Positions 20,552 to 30,521 of a DNA stretch of 64,000 bases are shown here, in pieces. Source of the stretch: RPQJ01 sp963731105 (GTDB lineage Bacteria; Pseudomonadota; Gammaproteobacteria; Steroidobacterales; Steroidobacteraceae); assembly GCA_963731105.1 (NCBI GenBank), contig CAVSUM010000019.1, forward strand, positions 1 to 64,000, given 5' to 3'. A model generated the notes under the pieces. The model saw only the letters and a list, made by a program, of their open reading frames with translations. It did no database searches and was not told the DNA's origin. Made by a program: the position numbers and the translations under genes. Numbering within the stretch: the first letter of the stretch is position 1; each line of letters opens with the position of its first letter.

Positions 20552-21434
20552 TCAGTGCTGCGTGACGGTGTGGCCGCGCTGGCGCAGCAGGTCGACGACG
20601 CTGTCGCGGCCGACGAGGTGCAGCGCGCCGACCACGACCAGGTAGTCGTCGCGGTCGTCGAGCAGGTCGTCCAGTTGCCCGACCCAGGCGCGATTGCGGT
20701 CCTCGGTGAGCGGGCGGTACAGCTGCGGAAAGCGCTCGAACTCGTCGGACAGCAGCGCGGCGAGGGCGCTGGTGTCGCCCTTGCGCCAGGCGGCCAGCAG
20801 CTGCTCCAGCTCGGCGTCGGCCTGCGCCGACTCGTCCAGCGTCATGAGCAGGAAACGCTTCTGGTCGGCGAGCGACAGGCCGGACAGCACCGCGAACTGC
20901 TGCGCGGGCGTCTCGAGGCCCATGATCGGCTTGCGGTCGGCGATCGCGCGTCCGGCGAGCTGCTGCTCGATGCCGAGTGCCGGGTCGAAGCCGCGCTTCG
21001 CCAGCTCGAGCTGCAGCAGCAGCGTGGCCACGAACCACGGCTGGAAGCTGTCGAACATCGCGAGGTCGAGCCCTGCCTCGCCGGCGCGCCGCTCGACCTC
21101 GGCGTAGTCGCTGCCGAGCACCGATGGCAGCGACTGCCCGGCCGGCAGTGCGGCGGACAGCCTGCATCTGCTGTGCCATCGCCAGCGGATCGCCCACCGC
21201 CGCGTCGTCGAGGTCGATCTCCATGACGAGCTGCTCGGCGTCGGCGTAGGCATCGAGCGCCGCGCGCGGCAGTGCCGCATCGCCCGGACGCAGCACGTGC
21301 ACCGAGCCCAGCAGGTACACCGTGTTCTGCCGGCCCTGCACCGTCCACAGCACGCCGCGATCTTCGGCGGCTGCGCGACCCGAAGCGACCGCGGCTACCA
21401 CGGCGAGTGCCAGCGCGGCGAACCATCGCGTCAT
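20552..21434 (-). CDS. TraB/GumN family protein, frameshifted
   Basis: Predicted exported protein of about 293 residues. A signal peptide (MTRWFAALALAVVAAVASG) is followed by VYLLGSVHVLRPGD near the start. YLVVVGALHLVGRDSVVDLL near the end completes the GSxH and GxxH pair typical of TraB/TIKI-type putative metalloproteases. The frames join if one base is removed near 21160 (MAQQMQ-LSAALPAGQSL). The ATG overlaps the end of cpdA by 4 nt (ATGA), so the two are co-translated. The substrate is unknown. Confidence 0.85.
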
Positions 21435-22216
21435 TGCCGGTATCCCTCGAGCCAGGCCACCTCGGTGGCGATGCCGCCGTCGTCGTGCAGGTCGAGCACG
21501 CGGTAGCCCGGCGGGCGGTCGTCGATCACGAAGCCCGGGTCGCGCGGTTTGAACTGCATGCAGGTCGAGGGCGTGCACATGAAGCGTACCGCGCCGCGCA
21601 ACACGTCGAGCGCCTGGTGGGCGTGGCCCCAGGCCACGGCTCTCACCTGCGGATGGCGGTCGATGACGGCGAGGAACGGATCGGCGTCCTGCAGGCCGAG
21701 CGCATCGAGGCCGGCCGCTTCCATCGGGATCGGCTGGTGGTGCAGGCAGACCAGCACGTGGCGGTCGCGGTGAGCCGCGAGGGCGGCCTCGAGTCGCTGC
21801 AGTTCTTCGGCGCCGAGCCGGCCTTCGCCGTCCTCGGAGCCCGCGAACCACGTGGCGAGCATGATGATCGCCCACCGTCCGACCACCCGCGTGCCGCCGA
21901 CCTGGAAGGGCGCGTGCGACAGGCGCCGCTCGAGTTCCGCCGGGACGTCGTGGTTGCCGGGGATCAGCAGCACCGGGGCGCCGAGGTCGTCGAACAGCAG
22001 CTCGAGCGAGCCATAGCCTGCCGCGTCGTCCTGCACGAGGTCACCCGTGACCGCGATGACGTCGGCCGGCAGGTACCGGCGCCGCGCGTGGGCGAGGCAG
22101 GCCTCGAGGCTCGCCTGGGTGCGCACCCCGCGCAGGCTGGCGGCCGGGTCGGCCATGAGGTGGGTGTCCGTGAACTGCAGCAACCGGATCAAGGGGATAG
22201 TCTCCTTGCCGCGCAT
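21431..22216 (-). CDS. cpdA: 3',5'-cyclic AMP phosphodiesterase (Icc/CpdA type)
   Basis: 261-residue class III metallophosphoesterase. The metal ligands appear as FTDTHL, TGDLVQDD, GNHD, LVCLHHQP and WGHAHQ, the full calcineurin-like set with the spacing of CpdA. It would lower cAMP and thereby adjust CRP-controlled genes. The downstream TraB-like gene overlaps it by 4 nt. The start is ATG 22216. A degenerate family A repeat lies just upstream, between this gene and the divergent methyltransferase. Confidence 0.9.
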   Translation of the reverse strand: MRGKETIPLIRLLQFTDTHLMADPAASLRGVRTQASLEACLAHARRRYLPADVIAVTGDLVQDDAAGYGSLELLFDDLGAPVLLIPGNHDVPAELERRLSHAPFQVGGTRVVGRWAIIMLATWFAGSEDGEGRLGAEELQRLEAALAAHRDRHVLVCLHHQPIPMEAAGLDALGLQDADPFLAVIDRHPQVRAVAWGHAHQALDVLRGAVRFMCTPSTCMQFKPRDPGFVIDDRPPGYRVLDLHDDGGIATEVAWLEGYRQ

Positions 22217-22254
22217 TCTGCTTGATCTGGCGCGGCGCGGAGGGGGAGGATGCC

Positions 22255-22280
22255 AAAAAGGAGAATGTCCCCGGATTTCC
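22255..22280. repeat. Degenerate family A REP-like arm
   Basis: AAGGAGAATGTCCCC is shared with the arms at 8317-8393 and 12384-12448, but the flanks have decayed. It sits immediately before the ATG of the O-methyltransferase gene and may overlap its leader. Confidence 0.6.
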
Positions 22281-22281
22281 G

Positions 22282-22962
22282 ATGTCGAATCGCTCGATCT
22301 CGCTCACGGATTCGCTGTACCGGTACCTGCTCGACGTGTCGCTGCGGGAGCCGGACCTGTTGCGCCGGCTGCGCGAGCAAACGGCACGCGACCCGCACGC
22401 CCGGATGCAGATCTCGCCCGAGCAGGGCCAGTTCATGGGACTGCTGGCGCGCCTGATGGGCGCGCGGCGCTGCCTCGAGATCGGCGTGTTCACGGGGTAC
22501 TCGTCGCTGGCGGTCGCGCTCGCCCTGACCGACGATGCCCGCATCGTCGCCTGCGACGTCGATGAGCGCTGGACCGCCGTGGCACGCCGCTACTGGGCGG
22601 AGGCGGGCGTGGCGCACAAGATCGACCTGCGCCTCGCTCCGGCGCTCGACACGCTGCAGCAGCTGCTCGCGGCTGGCGAGGCCGGACGCTACGATTTCGC
22701 GTTCATCGACGCCGACAAGGAGAGCTACGTCCACTACTACGAGCGCGTGCTCGAGCTGCTGCGTCCCGGCGGCCTGGTCGTGGTCGACAACACGCTCTGG
22801 TCGGGCCGCGTGGCGGATCCGGAGAACACCGAGCCCGACACCGTCGCGCTGCGGCACTTCAACGAGTACCTGCACCACGACCAGCGCATCGACCTGAGCC
22901 TGGTGCCGATCGGCGACGGGTTGACGCTGGCGAGGAAGAAGGGGATAGCGGATAGCGGATAG
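22282..22962 (+). CDS. SAM-dependent O-methyltransferase (CCoAOMT-like)
   Basis: 226 residues. RCLEIGVFTGYSSLAVALAL is the SAM-binding loop, FAFIDADKESYVHYYE carries the metal-binding acidic residues, and GGLVVVDNTLWSGRV completes the family 3 O-methyltransferase signature. Substrates of bacterial members are catechol-like compounds. ATG 22282 is chosen since MSNRSISLTDSLYRYL begins the conserved part. The last codons (IADSG-stop) are formed by GGATAGC heptamer repeats of the element that follows. The downstream convergent gene is ahcY, the enzyme that removes the SAH this reaction releases. Confidence 0.9.
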   Translation: MSNRSISLTDSLYRYLLDVSLREPDLLRRLREQTARDPHARMQISPEQGQFMGLLARLMGARRCLEIGVFTGYSSLAVALALTDDARIVACDVDERWTAVARRYWAEAGVAHKIDLRLAPALDTLQQLLAAGEAGRYDFAFIDADKESYVHYYERVLELLRPGGLVVVDNTLWSGRVADPENTEPDTVALRHFNEYLHHDQRIDLSLVPIGDGLTLARKKGIADSG

Positions 22963-23036
22963 AAAGAAAACGGCCGCCCTGAGGGCGGCCGTCTTCACTC
23001 TTCACTATCCGCTATCCGCTATCCGCTATCCGCTTC
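22941..23036. repeat. Heptamer-repeat inverted element H1 between methyltransferase and ahcY
   Basis: Left arm: three GGATAGC-type heptamers at 22941-22962. Right arm: four TATCCGC heptamers at 23004-23036, inverted. Between them lies a perfect GC hairpin. The inner flank reads CTTCACTATCC, i.e. ATAGTGAAG on the other strand, as in the elements at 24661 and 30422. It abuts the stop codons of both convergent genes. Confidence 0.85.
22970..22992. terminator. Bidirectional terminator inside element H1
   Basis: ACGGCCGCCC-TGA-GGGCGGCCGT is a 10-bp GC stem with an A-rich left flank and a T/C right flank, placed exactly between two convergent genes. Confidence 0.8.
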
Positions 23037-23038
23037 CC

Positions 23039-24457
<1,419 letters not shown>

Positions 24458-24533
24458 CAGGCGGTCCTCTCGTTGACCGTGACGGTTCGGGCGGGGAATC
24501 GGTGTTGGATTCGCTCGCCCGGCCTCCACGGAG

Positions 24534-24613
24534 GTCAGCGAGCGCGGTTGGATAAACCCAGTGCCTGAGCCTGGCGGGCAGACGGCCCGTCGCAGCGCTC
24601 CTCAGGCGGGGCC
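24534..24613 (-). promoter_or_regulatory. SAH riboswitch in the ahcY leader
   Basis: Read on the minus strand, the leader contains CCTGAGGAGCGCTGCGAC, then GCCAGGCTCAGG, then CCAACCGCGCTCGCT. These are the conserved blocks of the SAH aptamer: the GAGGAGCGCTGC core, the GCCAGGCTC block pairing back to CCTGAG, and the CGCTCGC strand that forms the pseudoknot-like helix. It lies about 80-155 nt before the ahcY start. In this class ligand binding raises expression, so SAH accumulation should induce ahcY. Confidence 0.9.
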
Positions 24614-24660
24614 GCATTTTGCCGCGGCGGCGCTTGCAGGGCAAGCGAGGGGGCAAGCGA

Positions 24661-24764
24661 GGGGGTAATGACTAGGGGGTAGGGGGTAGTGAAGAGGGCC
24701 GCGGCACCATCGGCTGCAGCCGTGCCTCCGGCACTACCCCCTACCCCCTGATCACGACCCCCTT
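24661..24764. repeat. Heptamer-repeat inverted element H2 downstream of metK
   Basis: Left arm 24661-24691 carries AGGGGGTAGGGGGTAGTGAA. Right arm 24732-24764 is its complement, CACTACCCCCTACCCCC, with an outer extra G5 or C5 run about 11 nt away on each side. It starts 3 nt past the metK stop and precedes the ahcY leader. The same sequence pattern recurs at 30422-30518. Confidence 0.85.
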
Positions 24765-24767
24765 TCC

Positions 24768-25994
24768 TCAGAGCCCGGCGTCCTTCCTGAGCGCTTCCGC
24801 CTTGTCCGTCTTCTCCCAGGTGAAGGCGGTGAACGCCTCGCTCTTGTCCACCTTCTTGCCGGCGATGTATTCCTTCCACTTGTAGGTCATGTGGACGGGC
24901 TCGCGGCCGAAGTGGCCGTACGAGGCCGTGGCGCGGTACATCGGGTGCACGAGGTCGAGCATCTTGATGATGCCGTACGGGCGCAGGTCGAAATGCGCGC
25001 GGACCAGGGCCTCGAGCCGCTCCTGGTTCACCTTGCCGGTGCCGAAGGTATCGACGGTGATCGAGGTCGGCTCGGCCACGCCGATGGCGTACGACACCTG
25101 GATCTCGCAGCGGTCGGCGAGGCCGGCCGCGACGATGTTCTTGGCGACATAACGCGCGGCGTAGGCAGCCGAGCGGTCGACCTTGGACGGGTCCTTGCCG
25201 GAGAACGCGCCGCCGCCGTGGCGGGCCATGCCGCCGTAGCTGTCGACGATGATCTTGCGGCCGGTCAGGCCGCAGTCGCCCACCGGGCCGCCGATCACGA
25301 AGTTGCCGGTCGGATTGATGTGGAAGCGGGTGTCCTTCTTGAGCCACTCCTTCGGCAGCACGTGCTTGATGATGAGTTCCATCACCGCCTCGCGCAGGTC
25401 CGGGAGCTTCACGTCCGGGTCGTGCTGCGTCGAGAGCACCACCGCGTCGAGGCCCACCACCTTGCCGTCGACGTAGCGGCAGGTGACCTGCGACTTGGCG
25501 TCGGGGCGCAGCCAGGGCAGCAGGTTGCTCTTGCGCACCTCGGACTGCCGCTCGACGAGCCGGTGCGCGTAGCAGATCGGCGCGGGCATCAGCGCGTCGG
25601 TCTCGTTCGACGCGTAGCCGAACATCAGGCCCTGGTCGCCGGCGCCCTGTTCCTCGGGCTTGTCGCGGTCCACGCCCATGGCGATGTCCGGCGACTGCTT
25701 GCCGATGATGTTGAGCACGCCGCAGGTGCGGCCGTCGAAGCCGACGTGCGAGGAGGTGTAGCCGATGTCGCAGATCACGCCGCGCACGATTTCCTCGAGG
25801 TCCACCCAGGCCTCGGTGGTGACCTCGCCGGCCACGATCGCCACGCCGGTCTTGACCAGCGTCTCGCAGGCCACGCGCGCCCGCTTGTCCTGCGCCAGCA
25901 TGGCGTCGAGGACCGCGTCGGAGATCTGGTCGGCGACCTTGTCCGGGTGGCCTTCGGAGACGGACTCGGACGTGAACAGGTAACTGTTTGACAT
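24768..25994 (-). CDS. metK: S-adenosylmethionine synthetase
   Basis: 408-residue enzyme making SAM from methionine and ATP. SVSEGHPDKVADQISDAVLD, GAGDQGLMFGYASNE and GGGAFSGKDPSKVDRSAAY are the signature segments, and the length is normal. The start is ATG 25994. It is divergent from tkt (193 bp between starts) and upstream of ahcY, with element H2 and the SAH riboswitch between them. No SAM riboswitch was recognised in front of it. Confidence 0.97.
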   Translation of the reverse strand: MSNSYLFTSESVSEGHPDKVADQISDAVLDAMLAQDKRARVACETLVKTGVAIVAGEVTTEAWVDLEEIVRGVICDIGYTSSHVGFDGRTCGVLNIIGKQSPDIAMGVDRDKPEEQGAGDQGLMFGYASNETDALMPAPICYAHRLVERQSEVRKSNLLPWLRPDAKSQVTCRYVDGKVVGLDAVVLSTQHDPDVKLPDLREAVMELIIKHVLPKEWLKKDTRFHINPTGNFVIGGPVGDCGLTGRKIIVDSYGGMARHGGGAFSGKDPSKVDRSAAYAARYVAKNIVAAGLADRCEIQVSYAIGVAEPTSITVDTFGTGKVNQERLEALVRAHFDLRPYGIIKMLDLVHPMYRATASYGHFGREPVHMTYKWKEYIAGKKVDKSEAFTAFTWEKTDKAEALRKDAGL

Positions 25995-26187
25995 TAATGG
26001 GTTTCCGCGCGGGGACAGCCGCGAAGTATCCGTGTTTCCGGCGTCGTTTCCACCGTCGGCGTCCGGCCGGGAGTGCCTGCCGGAGTTCGCACAGCCGGTG
26101 TCGTCCACCTGCCAGTCCGTGCATATGCGACTTTGCAAACCCTTGCAGCCGCGGGAGAAAATACCTGACTCACCTCAGGGGTACCCC

Positions 26188-28179
26188 ATGCCGACCCGCA
26201 GGCAGCTCGCCAACGCCATCCGTGCCCTCAGCATGGATGCCGTGCAGAAGGCCAATTCCGGACACCCCGGCATGCCGATGGGCATGGCCGACATCGCCCA
26301 GGTGCTGTGGTCCGACCACCTGCAGCACAACCCCGGCAACCCGCAGTGGCCGGATCGCGACCGGTTCGTGCTGTCGAACGGCCACGGTTCGATGCTGCTT
26401 TACTCGCTGCTGCACCTCGCGGGCTATCCGCTCGAGATGGAGCAGCTCAGGAACTTCCGCCAGTTCGGCTCGCACACGGCCGGGCACCCCGAGGTCGACC
26501 CGCACCTCGGCATCGAGACCACCACCGGCCCGCTCGGCCAGGGCCTCGCCAACGCGGTGGGCATGGCGCTCGCCGAGAAGATCCTGGCCGCGAGCTTCAA
26601 CCGCCCGGGCCACGAGGTGATCGACCACCGCACCTGGGTGTTCCTCGGCGACGGCTGCCTGATGGAAGGCGTGTCGCACGAAGCGTGCTCGCTGGCCGGC
26701 ACGCTCAAGCTCGGCAAGCTCAGCTGCTTCTACGACGACAACGGCATCTCCATCGACGGCGAGGTGCACGACTGGTTCACCGACGACACGCCGAAGCGCT
26801 TCGAGGCGTACGGCTGGCACGTGGTGCGCGACGTCGACGGGCACGACCCGGTCGCGATCGAGACCGCGATCCAGGCGGCGAAGGCCGAGCCCGACCGCCC
26901 GACGCTCGTCTGCTGCAAGACCATCATCGGCTGGGGCTCGCCCAACAAGCAGGGCACCGAGGCGACGCACGGCGCGGCGCTCGGCGAGGCCGAGGTGGCG
27001 GCGACGCGCAAGCACATCGACTGGCCGTACGAGCCGTTCGTGATTCCCGACGCGATCCGCGCGGGCTGGGATGCGCGTGCCGCGGGCGCCAAGGCCGAGC
27101 ACGGCTGGCGCGAGCGCATCGCTGCCTACACCGGCGCGTATCCGGAGCTCGCCGCCGAACTGACCCGCCGACTGCAGGGCGAGCTGCCGGCCGGCTGGCG
27201 CGAGGCGGTGGCGCAGTTCGCGCGCGCCGCGCAGGAGAAGCCGGCGGCCCTGGCCACGCGCTCGGCGTCGCAGAAGGTGCTGGACGTGCTCGGGGCGACG
27301 ATCCCGGAGTTGCTCGGCGGCTCGGCGGACCTCACCGGCTCGAACAACACCAACCACAAGGGATCGAAGGCGGTGACCGGCGACGACATCGCCGGCAATT
27401 ACCTGCACTACGGCGTGCGCGAGTTCGGCATGGCCGCGATCATGAACGGCGTGGCGCTGCACGGCGGCTTCGTGCCGTACGGCGGCACGTTCCTGGTGTT
27501 CCAGGACTACGCGCGCAATGCGGTGCGCATGTCGGCGCTGATGAAGCAGCGCGTGATCTACGTGTTCACCCACGACTCGATCGGCCTCGGCGAAGACGGG
27601 CCAACCCACCAGCCGATCGAGCACGTCGCGAGCCTGCGCCTGATTCCCGGCATGCACGTCTGGCGTCCCTGCGACACGGTCGAGACGGCTGCCGCCTGGG
27701 CCGCCGCCGTAGCGCGAGCCGACGGCCCGACTTGCCTGATCCTGAGCCGGCAGGCGCTGCCGCCGATGGAGCGCAGCGCCGCACAGGCGGCCGACGTGGC
27801 CCGGGGCGGCTACGTGCTGCTCGACAGCAGCGGCCAGCCCGACTGCGTGCTGATCGCGACCGGATCGGAAGTCGGGCTCGCCGCCGATGCGGCGCAGCGG
27901 CTGACCGAGGCGGGGAGCAGGGTGCGCGTGGTGTCCATGCCCTGCACCGCCGTGTTCGACGCACAGCCGCAACAATACCGCGATAGCGTGTTGCCGCCGG
28001 GCGTGCCGCGCGTGGCCATCGAGGCCGGCGTGCGCGACGGCTGGTGGCGCTACGTCGGCACCGGCGGCGCGGTGATCGGCATCGACAGCTTCGGTGCCTC
28101 GGCGCCGGCCAAGAAACTCTTCGAGCACTTCGGCTTCACGCCGGAGAACGTCACCCGGACCGTGGCGGGGCTGCTGTAG
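26188..28179 (+). CDS. tkt: Transketolase
   Basis: 663-residue thiamine-diphosphate enzyme of the pentose phosphate pathway. ANSGHPGMPMGMADIAQVLW, the ThDP motif GDGCLMEGVSHE leading to DDNGISIDG, and GLGEDGPTHQPIEH are intact. ATG 26188 begins MPTRRQLANAIRALSMD, the family start. It opens a sugar-phosphate block with gap 30 bp downstream and pgk 14 bp after gap, so these three probably share a transcript. Confidence 0.96.
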   Translation: MPTRRQLANAIRALSMDAVQKANSGHPGMPMGMADIAQVLWSDHLQHNPGNPQWPDRDRFVLSNGHGSMLLYSLLHLAGYPLEMEQLRNFRQFGSHTAGHPEVDPHLGIETTTGPLGQGLANAVGMALAEKILAASFNRPGHEVIDHRTWVFLGDGCLMEGVSHEACSLAGTLKLGKLSCFYDDNGISIDGEVHDWFTDDTPKRFEAYGWHVVRDVDGHDPVAIETAIQAAKAEPDRPTLVCCKTIIGWGSPNKQGTEATHGAALGEAEVAATRKHIDWPYEPFVIPDAIRAGWDARAAGAKAEHGWRERIAAYTGAYPELAAELTRRLQGELPAGWREAVAQFARAAQEKPAALATRSASQKVLDVLGATIPELLGGSADLTGSNNTNHKGSKAVTGDDIAGNYLHYGVREFGMAAIMNGVALHGGFVPYGGTFLVFQDYARNAVRMSALMKQRVIYVFTHDSIGLGEDGPTHQPIEHVASLRLIPGMHVWRPCDTVETAAAWAAAVARADGPTCLILSRQALPPMERSAAQAADVARGGYVLLDSSGQPDCVLIATGSEVGLAADAAQRLTEAGSRVRVVSMPCTAVFDAQPQQYRDSVLPPGVPRVAIEAGVRDGWWRYVGTGGAVIGIDSFGASAPAKKLFEHFGFTPENVTRTVAGLL

Positions 28180-28209
28180 CCCCGCGCAGTTTTCACTGGA
28201 GGATCGCAC

Positions 28210-29209
28210 ATGACAATCAAGGTCGGCATCAACGGCTTCGGCCGCATCGGTCGCATGGTGTTCCGCGCGGCCGCGCGCGATTTCAAGGACATCGAGATCG
28301 TCGGCATCAACGACCTGCTCGAGCCCGACTATCTGGCGTACATGCTGAAGTTCGACTCGGTGCACGGCCGCTTCAAGGGCGACGTGTCGGTCGAGGGCAA
28401 TACGCTGGTGGTCAACGGCCGCAAGATCCGCCTCACCGCGGTCAAGGATCCGGCCGAGCTCAAGTGGGACGAGGTCGGCGCGGATATCGTGATCGAGTCC
28501 ACCGGCCTGTTCCTCGACAAGGAAACCGCGTCGGCGCACCTCAAGGCCGGTGCGAAGAAGGTGATCCTGTCGGCGCCGTCGAAGGACGACACGCCGATGT
28601 TCGTGTTCGGCGTGAACGACAAGACCTATGCCGGCCAGGCGATCATCTCGAACGCCTCCTGCACCACGAACTGCCTGGCGCCGGTCGCCAAGGTGCTGAA
28701 CGACACCTGGGGCATCAAGCGCGGCCTGATGACCACGGTGCACGCGGCCACGGCGACGCAGAAGACCGTCGACGGCCCGTCGAAGAAGGACTGGCGCGGC
28801 GGCCGCGGCATCCTCGAGAACATCATCCCGTCGTCGACGGGCGCGGCGAAGGCGGTCGGCAAGGTCATTCCCGAGCTCAACAAGAAGCTCACCGGCATGG
28901 CGTTCCGCGTGCCGACGTCCGACGTGTCGGTCGTGGACCTCACCGTCGAGCTCGTCGAAGCCGGCGAAGTACGAAGAGATCTGCGCGGCGATGAAGGCCG
29001 CCTCCGAGGGCCCGATGAAGGGCGTGCTCGGCTACACGAAGGAGAAAGTGGTCGCGACCGACTTCCGCGGCGAGAGCTGCACGTCGGTGTTCGACGCCGA
29101 GGCCGGCATCGCCCTCGACGACACGTTCGTCAAGATCGTGGCCTGGTACGACAACGAATGGGGCTACTCCTGCAAGGTGCTGGAGATGGCCCGCGTCATC
29201 GCCAAGTGA
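28210..29209 (+). CDS. gap: Glyceraldehyde-3-phosphate dehydrogenase, single-base frameshift
   Basis: Type I GAPDH of about 332 residues. VGINGFGRIGRMVFRAA (NAD loop), SNASCTTNCLAPVAKVL with the catalytic Cys, and WYDNEWGYS are present. The frame breaks at about 28956-28967, where GAAGCCGGCGAAGTAC has one base too many. Correction gives AKYEEICAAMKAASEGPMKG, a normal GAPDH segment. Since this is a central enzyme between intact tkt and pgk genes, an assembly error is far more likely than a real null mutation. AGGAG lies upstream of the ATG. Confidence 0.94.
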
Positions 29210-29223
29210 CGGAGGAGCAGGCC

Positions 29224-30405
29224 ATGGTGGGTGTGTTGCGAATGACCGACCTCGACCTGAAGGGCAAGCGCGTGCTGATCCGCGAGGATCTCAACGTGCC
29301 GGTCAAGAACGGGGTCGTCACCAGCGACGCGCGCATTCGCGCGTCGCTGCCCACGATCGAGGCGGCCCACAAGTCGGGTGCGCGCGTGATGCTCATGTCG
29401 CACCTCGGGCGGCCGGAGGAGGGCGTGTACAACGAGGAGTTCTCGCTCGCGCCGGTGGCGGCGCGCATTTCCGAGCTGCTGGGCGTCAAGGTGCGCTTCG
29501 AGAAGGACTGGCTCGACGGCGTGGCGTGCGAGCCGGGCGAGATCGTCCTGCTCGAGAACGTGCGCTTCAACAAGGGCGAGAAGAAGAACAAGGACGACGT
29601 GGCGCAGAAGATGGCGGCGCTGTGCGACGTGTACGTCATGGACGCGTTTGCCACGGCGCACCGCGCCGAGGCGAGCACGCACGGCGTGGCGAAGTTCGCG
29701 CCGGTGGCCTGCGCCGGTCCGCTGCTCACCGGCGAGCTCGAGGCGCTCGAAAAGGCGCTCGGCAACCCGAAGCGCCCGCTGATCGCGATCGTCGGCGGCT
29801 CGAAGGTCTCCACCAAGATCACCGTGCTCGAGAACCTGCTCGGCAAGGTCGACAAGCTGATCGTGGGCGGCGGCATCGCCAACACGTTCCTCGCCGCGGC
29901 CGGGCACCCGATCGGCAAGTCGCTGCACGAGGCCGAGATGGTGGACATCGCCAAGGGCCTGCTCGAGAGGTCGCGCGCAGGCGGGGCGGACATCCCGCTG
30001 CCGACCGACGTGGTCGTCGCGACCGAGTTCGCCGCCTCGGCCGAGGCGGACGTCAAGCTCGTGGCGGAGGTGGCTGCCGACGAGATGATCCTCGACATCG
30101 GCCCGGACACCGCGGAGCGGTTCGCGGCGGCGCTGAAGGGCGCCGGCACCATCGTCTGGAACGGCCCGGTCGGTGTGTTCGAGTTCGACCAGTTCGGCGA
30201 GGGCACCCGGGTGCTCGGCCAGGCCGTGGCGCGCAGCCCGGCGTTCTCGATCGCGGGCGGCGGCGACACCATCGCGGCCATCGAGAAGTACGGCCTCGGG
30301 CAGGACATCTCCTACATCTCGACCGCTGGCGGCGCGTTCCTCGAGTTCCTCGAGGGCAAGAAGCTGCCGGCAGTGGAAATGCTGGAGGCCAGGGCCGCCG
30401 GCTGA
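29224..30405 (+). CDS. pgk: Phosphoglycerate kinase
   Basis: 393 residues. VLIREDLNVPVKNG, SHLGRPEEG, LLENVRFNKGEKKN, GGSKVSTKITVLENLL and the nucleotide segment WNGPVGVFEFDQF match the family. GGAGGAG ends 6 nt before ATG 29224; the internal ATG at 29242 (MTDLDLKGKRVL) is a possible alternative start. It makes ATP from 1,3-bisphosphoglycerate, directly downstream of gap. A heptamer-repeat element separates it from pyk. Confidence 0.96.
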   Translation: MVGVLRMTDLDLKGKRVLIREDLNVPVKNGVVTSDARIRASLPTIEAAHKSGARVMLMSHLGRPEEGVYNEEFSLAPVAARISELLGVKVRFEKDWLDGVACEPGEIVLLENVRFNKGEKKNKDDVAQKMAALCDVYVMDAFATAHRAEASTHGVAKFAPVACAGPLLTGELEALEKALGNPKRPLIAIVGGSKVSTKITVLENLLGKVDKLIVGGGIANTFLAAAGHPIGKSLHEAEMVDIAKGLLERSRAGGADIPLPTDVVVATEFAASAEADVKLVAEVAADEMILDIGPDTAERFAAALKGAGTIVWNGPVGVFEFDQFGEGTRVLGQAVARSPAFSIAGGGDTIAAIEKYGLGQDISYISTAGGAFLEFLEGKKLPAVEMLEARAAG

Positions 30406-30421
30406 CGCCGCCCGGCCGAAA

Positions 30422-30518
30422 GGGGGTAATGAACAGGGGGTAGGGGGTAGTGGAAGAGGCGCGGTCGCGGTAGGGTGCGCGTCTTCACTACCCCCTACCC
30501 CCTATTCACGACCCCCTT
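30422..30518. repeat. Heptamer-repeat inverted element H3 between pgk and pyk
   Basis: Left arm 30422-30452 contains AGGGGGTAGGGGGTAGTG. Right arm 30487-30518 is CACTACCCCCTACCCCC with an outer CCCCC run. It is nearly identical to H2 in the arms but different in the 34-nt centre. The right arm ends 3 nt before the pyk start codon, leaving no room for a Shine-Dalgarno sequence. Confidence 0.85.
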
Positions 30519-30521
30519 CCA

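Noticed and set aside
24661..24691. G-quadruplex in the GGGGGTAGGGGGT arms
   Set aside because: Only three G runs lie close together on one strand, so an intramolecular four-tract quadruplex is not supported. A two-strand form cannot be judged from sequence.
26133..26165. tkt promoter with TTGCAA and an A-rich -10
   Set aside because: No -10 hexamer at acceptable spacing stands out, so it was not annotated.
25995..26187. SAM riboswitch in front of metK
   Set aside because: The 193-bp gap shows none of the conserved blocks of known SAM riboswitch classes that I can recognise.
28210..29209. gap as a pseudogene
   Set aside because: All motifs are intact, only one base is in excess, and many genes in the window show the same error type.
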